From a virus, in the IMG/VR virus record IMGVR_UViG_3300017697_000004, positions 1 through 35,043 of that record: DNA of 35,043 nt. One strand, given 5' to 3'. Under the pieces are notes generated by a model. That model was not told where the DNA came from. It did no database searches and saw only the letters and a program-made list of their open reading frames with translations. This document shows positions 34,946 to 35,043 of this stretch, piece after piece (position 1 is the first letter of the stretch; each line of letters starts with the position of its first letter). The translations under genes and the position numbers were made by a program.

Positions 34946-35043
34946 TCTTCCTCCTTTCCTGTTCCATCACATTCATCGCAGGTTTCGTGTTCAGGTTCGC
35001 CACAATGCTCATAGCAGGATGGACAACAATCATTCTCTTCCCA
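34925..35043. repeat. Right copy of the 119-bp end repeat (circular overlap)
   Basis: Identical to bases 1-119. It ends inside the zinc-finger gene whose complete copy is at 18-281, so the gene fragment here is a duplicate, not a second gene. Confidence 0.95.

Noticed and set aside
34818-35033. 71-codon minus frame over the junction
   Set aside because: It is out of frame with the well-supported membrane gene and zinc-finger gene that cover the same bases.

Overview
The window is the complete genome of an AT-rich tailed phage, assembled as a circle and cut open. The first 119 bases are repeated exactly at the end (1-119 = 34925-35043), so the unit length is 34924 bp and genes run continuously across the junction. 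Terminase, portal, scaffold, coat, tail-tube, tail-assembly-chaperone, tape-measure and tail-tip genes make it a siphovirus-like phage. I see no integrase, polymerase or full tRNA gene. The host is not identifiable. A dockerin-like repeat pair and LamG-like fibre domain resemble surface modules of marine bacteria, which is only a hint.

The early block is on the minus strand. It starts from a promoter near 8424-8452, reads leftward through position 1 and continues, via the circular junction, to 32305. Its first part (8095 to 4019) is a chain of tiny genes of 38-121 residues. After these come a GIY-YIG-type nuclease, an XRE regulator, an SSB-like protein with the acidic DDDLPF tail, a helicase-loader-like replication protein, several zinc-ribbon mini-proteins, a Holliday-junction-resolvase-like nuclease, an HNH nuclease, a PD-(D/E)XK-like protein and a NinB-like protein.

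The most unusual content is RNA structure between the tiny early genes. Nearly every gap from 8095 to 5003 carries one compact element just upstream of the next ribosome binding site: (i) one complete type I hammerhead ribozyme (7267-7318); (ii) five copies of a hairpin-plus-pseudoknot element with covarying stems and an invariant C(U/C)GAUGAG loop, which shares hammerhead core signatures in a different topology; (iii) three 42-nt tRNA acceptor/T-arm minihelices with a perfect UUCGAUU T-loop and a constant 11-nt linker in place of the D and anticodon arms. These could cut the polycistronic early RNA into single-gene messages, by self-cleavage for the ribozymes and by host RNase P for the minihelices. 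The next six genes use another uniform leader, AGGAATTATAA, often encoded by the last codons (EEL-stop) of the gene before.

The late genes are split. A rightward terminase-small-subunit cluster (9037-10034) converges on a leftward terminase-large/portal/tail-completion cluster (13428-10027). A second rightward operon (13520-32292) holds scaffold, coat, lysis, head-fibre, connector, tail tube, chaperone with a likely -1 frameshift, tape measure, tail hub with dockerin-like repeats, LamG fibre and tail-tip genes. It converges with the end of the early block at about 32300. Divergent promoters around 13430-13520 serve the last two clusters.
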